Origin: Prevotella sp.
GTDB lineage: Bacteria > Bacteroidota > Bacteroidia > Bacteroidales > Bacteroidaceae
Direction of reading: 5' to 3'
DNA: 35,499 nucleotides
NCBI GenBank assembly: GCA_024695815.1
Contig: JAILHK010000033.1
Coordinates: 1 to 35,499 of the forward strand
This document shows, in pieces, positions 30,969 through 35,499 of this stretch. Position numbers and translations under genes: made by a program. Numbering within the stretch: the first letter of the stretch is position 1; every line of letters begins with the position of its first letter. The notes under the pieces are model-generated. The model saw only the letters and a list, made by a program, of their open reading frames with translations, was not told the origin of the DNA and did not search any database.

Positions 30969-31958
30969 GTCGCAGGCATACTCTATGAGCGTGTCGCGTC
31001 CCTTGGCTACATCTTCGTCGGTCAGCTGTACCAGGTGGTCGGGCTCTATGCCAAACTCGCACGACTGCTGATTGGCATCGTACATCGGTACGGCAGAGAA
31101 ACGCACGTTCCAACCGTTCGGCAGACTGCTGCTGAAGGGCATGCCGGCACCGCCGCCTGTATGATCGCCCACAATGATGGCTTGTGGCATCTGTTTCATA
31201 TACATCACAAACTCGTTGGCAGCGCTATACACATGTCGGTTGGTCAGAATGATTACAGGCTTCTGCCAACGGATATTTCCTGAAGGTTCGATATAGCGCG
31301 CCTCCATCTTCGAGAAATCATGGTGTCCTGGACCAGTCTTATGTTGGTAGTAGCCCACCAGTGTCTTCTCGTTGCAGAACCGAGCTGCTAGTTTCTCGGC
31401 ATTGGTCAGATTGCCGCCGCCGTTGTTGCGTATGTCGATAATCAGTCCGCGACAAAGCATACATTCCATCATCACCTCGTCCAGGTTGCCATCGCCCATA
31501 GCATCCTGAAAACTCTCATAGCGTATATAGCCAATGTTTCGGTCCAGCAGACGATAGTCCAGTCCGGAAGCAATCTTATAGTCCGTGCCCATGTAGCGGC
31601 GAATCAGCGAGTCGTTGTAGTTGGCAGGGTAGTTCTCGTACCACGCCCAGTAGCGTCCGTAGTCAAAGGCCGTCGTGATGTTCACATGTCCGTCGCGCAG
31701 TTCGCTGAGCATCGCAGTCAGCACCTCGAAGAGCTGTTTGCTGGTCATGTTGTCGTCAATGCGGGCAGCGTACTTCACCTTCACGGCATCCCAGTCCAGC
31801 CCATACGCCTGTTGTTTGTAGTCCAGGAAACAGTAGTGCTCGTCTATGATTTTCCACAGCGCCTCGAAGTTGCCTTGTGGCGAATTGTCAAACTGCTCTT
31901 CATCGACGCATGCGGCAAAGAATGGCAGCAGACAAAGCAGGTATATCAGTCTTCTCAT
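30954..31958 (-). CDS. S41-family peptidase, lipoprotein
   Basis: The 334-aa protein begins with a lipoprotein signal (MRRLIYLLCLLPFFAAC, Cys17) followed by VDEEQFD, an acidic pattern that suggests surface exposure. The S41 (C-terminal processing protease/tricorn-like) domain shows LRDGHVNI (88-95), GYIRYESF, then LIIDIRNNGGGNL (172-184) and VIILTNRHVYSAANEFV, where Ser245 is the likely nucleophile, and VGDHTGGGAG. There is no clear PDZ domain between the parts. It is the last gene of the parC-DUF3316 operon, 12 nt after the DUF3316 gene. Its substrate is unknown; no link to B12 is evident. Confidence 0.85.
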   Translation of the reverse strand: MRRLIYLLCLLPFFAACVDEEQFDNSPQGNFEALWKIIDEHYCFLDYKQQAYGLDWDAVKVKYAARIDDNMTSKQLFEVLTAMLSELRDGHVNITTAFDYGRYWAWYENYPANYNDSLIRRYMGTDYKIASGLDYRLLDRNIGYIRYESFQDAMGDGNLDEVMMECMLCRGLIIDIRNNGGGNLTNAEKLAARFCNEKTLVGYYQHKTGPGHHDFSKMEARYIEPSGNIRWQKPVIILTNRHVYSAANEFVMYMKQMPQAIIVGDHTGGGAGMPFSSSLPNGWNVRFSAVPMYDANQQSCEFGIEPDHLVQLTDEDVAKGRDTLIEYACDLLTK

Positions 31959-31970
31959 AGCTTCTTGTCG

Positions 31971-32762
31971 TTAAAAGTCCTTGATGATGCCCAGCATGAT
32001 ACGGTGCGACAGCACATGCTGTTTCAGGTTGTTCACCTGCAGTTGCTGGTAGTCGCCCAGATAGCTCAGTGACAGCATGGTGGTGCGATAGATAGGGTAG
32101 GCCACCGTGAAGTGCTGACGGAAGTAGGGGGCAGAGACAAATGTGGTGGGCACGATATTGTGGTCGTAGTTGCCCAACGAAAAAATCTCGTAGTACGACT
32201 GGCCATAGTTAGGACTGAACGCCACGCCCACCAGTGGCAGGTTCAGTTCGTAGCGCAGCAGCATATGGTGCTTCCACAGTGGAAAGGTGTAGCTGGCTAT
32301 GCCCGTAGGCATCAGCTGCAGTGCGGCCCGTGCCTGTGCCGGATTGTTGGCGTTGGTGGTGTTGTAGATAAAGCCCAGTCCCGCGTTCACCATACCACCA
32401 GCTTGCAGGTGCAGGTTGCCGTTGAGCATTTGCCATCGGTACAGACGTCCCCAAAGAAAGTTAAAGGCGCCCTCCACCTCGCTCTTGTCGCCCGACCGAT
32501 CCTTCGCTGTTGACAGGTTCAGCTGACTGTGCATCAGTGTGCTCCAATTTGACGACGGTTTTTTCCTTTCAGAAGAAACCAGGATGCTAAGACCATTACC
32601 TTTGAACTTCTCCTGTGTGAGGTACGTGTCTAGTATGTTGGTGGTGCCATAGCCCACCTGCTGATAGCGTGTAACGTAAACTGGTTCCTGTCCATTGGCT
32701 GTGTAGCCAATAGACAGGAACCAGCAAAGGGTTATCAGCCATTTTATCTTGTTATTCATCAT
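31971..32762 (-). CDS. DUF3316 family exported protein
   Basis: The 263-aa protein has a signal peptide (MMNNKIKWLITLCWFLSIGYTANG, cut before QEPVYV) and alternating strands with aromatic residues, such as LHLQAGGMVNAGLGFIYN, HHMLLRYELNLPLVGVAFSPNYGQSYYEI and MLSLSYLGDYQQLQVNNL, as in small outer-membrane beta-barrels. I place it in DUF3316, a Bacteroidetes family without known function. Its start overlaps the end of parC by 8-11 nt (ATG at 32762 or 32759) and the S41 peptidase gene follows after 12 nt, so all three are likely co-transcribed. Confidence 0.75.
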   Translation of the reverse strand: MMNNKIKWLITLCWFLSIGYTANGQEPVYVTRYQQVGYGTTNILDTYLTQEKFKGNGLSILVSSERKKPSSNWSTLMHSQLNLSTAKDRSGDKSEVEGAFNFLWGRLYRWQMLNGNLHLQAGGMVNAGLGFIYNTTNANNPAQARAALQLMPTGIASYTFPLWKHHMLLRYELNLPLVGVAFSPNYGQSYYEIFSLGNYDHNIVPTTFVSAPYFRQHFTVAYPIYRTTMLSLSYLGDYQQLQVNNLKQHVLSHRIMLGIIKDF

Positions 32763-35376
32763 CGAAAAGTCTTAGTTGACCAGTCATCTCGTCAATCACC
32801 TGCTGTTGGCTCTTGCCTTCATCAGGATCTAAGTCTTCCTCCCCAGCGTTGTCTGTAGCTTCCGGTTCTTCAGATGCCTCTGGCTCTTCGGGGAATCTCG
32901 TGGGCTCCAGCTCAACGATGCTCTCTATCTGATAGGTGCTCAGTCGTTTACCCTTAGCCTTGAAACCTTTCACAGAGATAAACTGCTCGGCGTCAATCTC
33001 TTCCGAGCCGCGGAACTCGTCGGCACCGCCATAGGTCACCTTGATGAGCGGATAGACCTGATCGGTGAGCAGAATCAGTTTCGAAGCGGCATTCTCGCCC
33101 AGGTAGTTCTGTTTACGCTTGGTAGCATCCATCAGGAAGCGCTTCACGTAGGGATAGCCCTGGTTGTCGGCATCGAAGAGTACGGCTGTCCATACCTTCT
33201 CGGGTATGAACTTCTCTATGCGCAGGATGTTCTCCTCGTAGTGGTTGTTTGCGTCGAAGTTAGTCAGGTAGAAGTCGCCGTTGGTCAAAACCACCAGTAT
33301 CTGGTCGTCGTCGAAGAACTCGCCAAGCAGTCGTCCGTGCTCGTCGTAGTTCAGACGGTTCACGTCGGGGTCGAACCACACCTTGCGTCCGCCCAGTGTC
33401 GAGTGACCCTGCGACTTCAGCGTGATACGGTGCACGGGCTTCTTCGTCAGCAGGTTGCCCTTCGAGGCGCGACCCTTGATCAGCACTTCGGCAAACGAGC
33501 GTTCCAGGAAGATGCTCATGCGTGAGTTCTTAGCCTGTACAGAGGCATCGAGTGTCACCTTGATTACCTCAGCCTCGCCGTTGGGGTTGGCCGTGAAATA
33601 CATAATCTTAGAACCAGCGGTGCCCTGTGTCAGGTCGTACTCGCGGTCGCGGGTGATACCCGTGATGTTGAAACGCTTGATGTAGCAAGGACCGTTGCGT
33701 CCGTCGCGATACACCACATTATAGATGGTGCGCTTATCGTTCTTCTTGAACACATCTATCCACAGCACGTTTTTGCCCACGAAGAGCTTCTCGGCCACGC
33801 GCACAACCTTATATTTACCATCCTTGTAGAACAGGATGATGTCGTCGATGTCCGAGCAGTTGCACACAAACTCGTCTTTCTTCAGTCCTGTGCCGATGAA
33901 GCCTTCACTGCGGTTGATGTAGAGCTTCTGGTTGGCTTCAGCCACCTTCGAGGCCTCGATGGTGTCGAAGTTGCGAATCTCGGTGAGTCGTGCGTGATCC
34001 TTGCCATACTTGTCTTTCAGGAACTGGAACCAGGCAGCAGTCACCTCGGTGAGGTTAGCCAGGTCACGGTCTATCTCGTCGATCTCGGCTTTGATGCGAG
34101 CCATCAGCTCGTCGGCCTTCTCCTTGTTGAACTTCAGGATGCGCTGCATCTTGATTTCCAACAGTCGCAGAATGTCGTCCTTGGTCACCTCACGCACCAT
34201 CTGAGGATAGAACGGCGTCAGACGGTTGTCGATATGCTCGCAAACCTTATCCACATTGGGCGCTTCCTCGAACTTCTTATCCTTATAGATGCGCTCCTCG
34301 ATGAAGATCTTCTCCAGTGAGCAGAAGTGCAGTTGCTCCAACAACTCACCTTTGCGAATCTCCAGTTCCTGACGAATCAAGTCCTTGGTGCGCTCAGCAC
34401 TATGTATCAGCACGTCGCTCACGGTCAGGAACTGTGGTTTCTCGTCTTTGATCACACAACAGTTGGGCGAAATATTAATCTCGCAGTCGGTGAAGGCATA
34501 GAGGGCATCGATGGTCTTGTCGCTCGAAACGCCAGGCGCCAGGTGTACCTGTATCTCTACCTGTGCCGAGGTCAGGTCGGTCACGTTGCGTGCCTTGATT
34601 TTACCTTTCTCAATGGCTTTTGTGATGCTCTCGATGAGCGTCGATACCGTTTTAGAGAAAGGCAGCTCGCGAATGACCAGCGTCTTCTGGTCTAGCTTCT
34701 CAATCTTGGCGCGCACCTTCACTACGCCGCCACGCTGACCGTCGTTGTATTTCGATACGTCGATGCTGCCGCCTGTCTGGAAGTCGGGGTAGAGGTGGAA
34801 CTCCTCGCCGTGCAGATAGCTGATGGCAGCGTCGCATATCTCGCAGAAGTTATGGGGTAGAATCTTGGACGACAGACCTACGGCAATGCCTTCGGCACCT
34901 TGTGAAAGAAGTAGGGGAAACTTCACGGGCAGTGTGATAGGTTCCTTGTTACGACCGTCGTACGACAATTGCCATTCGGTGGTCTTGGGGTTGAAGACGG
35001 TGTCTAGAGCGAATTTAGACAAGCGGGCCTCGATGTAACGGGGAGCAGCGGCGCGGTCGCCGGTCAGAATGTTACCCCAGTTACCCTGTGTGTCCACCAA
35101 CAAGTCCTTCTGTCCCAGCTGCACCAGCGCATCGCCGATAGAGGCATCGCCGTGGGGGTGATACTGCATGGTCTGACCGACAATGTTGGCTACCTTGTTC
35201 ATCTTGCCGTCGTCCACGCACTTCATGGCGTGCAATATACGACGCTGAACGGGCTTGAGTCCGTCTTCGATAGCGGGCACAGCTCGTTCCAAAATGACAT
35301 ACGAAGCATAGTCCAGGAACCAGTCCTGGTACATGCCGGTCAGGTGATATTTGACGTTATCCGTATGGTCGCTCAT
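32752..35376 (-). CDS. parC: DNA topoisomerase IV (gyrase-like) subunit A
   Basis: This subunit cuts and rejoins DNA with a ParE partner to unlink chromosomes. The 874-aa protein has the conserved N-terminal breakage-reunion domain: DYASYVILERAVPAIEDGLKPVQRRIL, MQYHPHGDASIGDALVQL and RAAAPRYIEARLS, with active-site Tyr at about 114. A coiled-coil region and a C-terminal beta-pinwheel follow, then an acidic tail. No gyrase-box (QRRGGKG) is seen, supporting topoisomerase IV rather than gyrase. The position equal to E. coli GyrA Ser83 is alanine. The start is the ATG at 35376, not the adjacent TTG at 35379; the ATG overlaps the upstream stop by one base. Confidence 0.92.
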   Translation of the reverse strand: MSDHTDNVKYHLTGMYQDWFLDYASYVILERAVPAIEDGLKPVQRRILHAMKCVDDGKMNKVANIVGQTMQYHPHGDASIGDALVQLGQKDLLVDTQGNWGNILTGDRAAAPRYIEARLSKFALDTVFNPKTTEWQLSYDGRNKEPITLPVKFPLLLSQGAEGIAVGLSSKILPHNFCEICDAAISYLHGEEFHLYPDFQTGGSIDVSKYNDGQRGGVVKVRAKIEKLDQKTLVIRELPFSKTVSTLIESITKAIEKGKIKARNVTDLTSAQVEIQVHLAPGVSSDKTIDALYAFTDCEINISPNCCVIKDEKPQFLTVSDVLIHSAERTKDLIRQELEIRKGELLEQLHFCSLEKIFIEERIYKDKKFEEAPNVDKVCEHIDNRLTPFYPQMVREVTKDDILRLLEIKMQRILKFNKEKADELMARIKAEIDEIDRDLANLTEVTAAWFQFLKDKYGKDHARLTEIRNFDTIEASKVAEANQKLYINRSEGFIGTGLKKDEFVCNCSDIDDIILFYKDGKYKVVRVAEKLFVGKNVLWIDVFKKNDKRTIYNVVYRDGRNGPCYIKRFNITGITRDREYDLTQGTAGSKIMYFTANPNGEAEVIKVTLDASVQAKNSRMSIFLERSFAEVLIKGRASKGNLLTKKPVHRITLKSQGHSTLGGRKVWFDPDVNRLNYDEHGRLLGEFFDDDQILVVLTNGDFYLTNFDANNHYEENILRIEKFIPEKVWTAVLFDADNQGYPYVKRFLMDATKRKQNYLGENAASKLILLTDQVYPLIKVTYGGADEFRGSEEIDAEQFISVKGFKAKGKRLSTYQIESIVELEPTRFPEEPEASEEPEATDNAGEEDLDPDEGKSQQQVIDEMTGQLRLFDDE

Positions 35377-35499
35377 CAATCAGCAAAGCGGTTGATCAGG
35401 ATAAAGGTAAGAATACCTACAAACTCCAGCACCATGGAACCAAGCAGCAACATGTTGGAAGGATGAACCTCATACGCACCGAGGCAAGCAACACCGAGC
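35376..35499 (-). CDS. C-terminal end of a membrane protein (partial)
   Basis: The frame is open from the right edge and ends in TGA at 35378-35376, sharing its last base with the parC ATG. About 40 residues are visible, including a hydrophobic helix (MLLLGSMVLEFVGILTFILI) and a short cytoplasmic end (NRFAD). The rest of the gene is outside the window and no family can be named. It is translationally linked to parC. Confidence 0.6.
   Translation of the reverse strand, partial: LGVACLGAYEVHPSNMLLLGSMVLEFVGILTFILINRFAD

Noticed and set aside
1..35499. tRNA, rRNA or insertion-sequence genes
   Set aside because: No tRNA-like cloverleaf, rRNA stretch or transposase frame was seen by reading; a dedicated scan was not possible.

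Overview
The window looks like chromosome of a Bacteroidales bacterium, most likely Prevotella or a close relative. Supporting signs are Bacteroidetes-type promoters (TTTG, about 20 nt, TAnnTTTG), surface-type lipoproteins with acidic residues straight after the lipobox cysteine, DUF4252, DUF4374 and DUF3316 proteins, TonB receptors paired with lipoproteins, and a topoisomerase IV subunit A of the Bacteroidetes kind. No sequence search was possible, so the genus is an inference.

Layout. (1) 1-3115 is an AT-richer accessory stretch: the 3' part of an Eco57I-like adenine DNA methyltransferase, a hairpin-rich gap that may encode a small minus-strand RNA, a 62-aa hypothetical protein and an orphan lipoprotein. 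(2) 3327-5180 is a two-gene operon of an unknown protein and a divergent FtsZ. (3) 5202-19726 is a large cobalamin (B12) region. On the minus strand, in transcription order, are cbiH-cbiC, then an ECF sigma module (DUF4252, sigma, putative anti-sigma, DUF4252), then cbiE-cbiT, an L-fucose-isomerase-like gene and cbiG-cbiF. On the plus strand are cobU-cobT-cobS. These converge on minus-strand cbiL, cbiA-cbiP and cbiB. (4) 19740-29128 is the uptake region. Two cobalamin riboswitches lie back to back at about 23284-23702. One drives a TonB receptor, a DUF4374 lipoprotein and then cbiL/cbiA-cbiP/cbiB. The other drives a TonB receptor, a lipoprotein cobaltochelatase (CbiK) and a second TonB receptor. 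(5) 29199-30968 holds a short peptide gene on the minus strand, then a PduO-type adenosyltransferase and CobD on the plus strand. (6) 30954-35499 is a minus-strand operon of a membrane protein (partial), parC, a DUF3316 protein and an S41 peptidase.

Together the genes encode most of the anaerobic cobalamin pathway (CbiK, L, H, F, G, E, T, C, A, P, B, adenosyltransferase, CobD, U, T, S) plus outer-membrane uptake. CbiD and CbiJ are not in the window.

The most unusual points are these. GC-rich palindromic elements are read through in frame at three of the four enzyme-fusion junctions (CbiG-CbiF, CbiE-CbiT, CbiA-CbiP), and two further tandem repeats with units not divisible by 3 sit inside cbiT and cbiA. 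A fucose-isomerase-like gene is ATGA-coupled on both sides within the operon. A cobaltochelatase lipoprotein with a likely surface-export signal is flanked by two TonB receptors. Four genes have start codons only 8-9 nt after a -7 box, suggesting leaderless mRNAs. An ECF sigma operon with a plausible self-type promoter reads into B12 genes.
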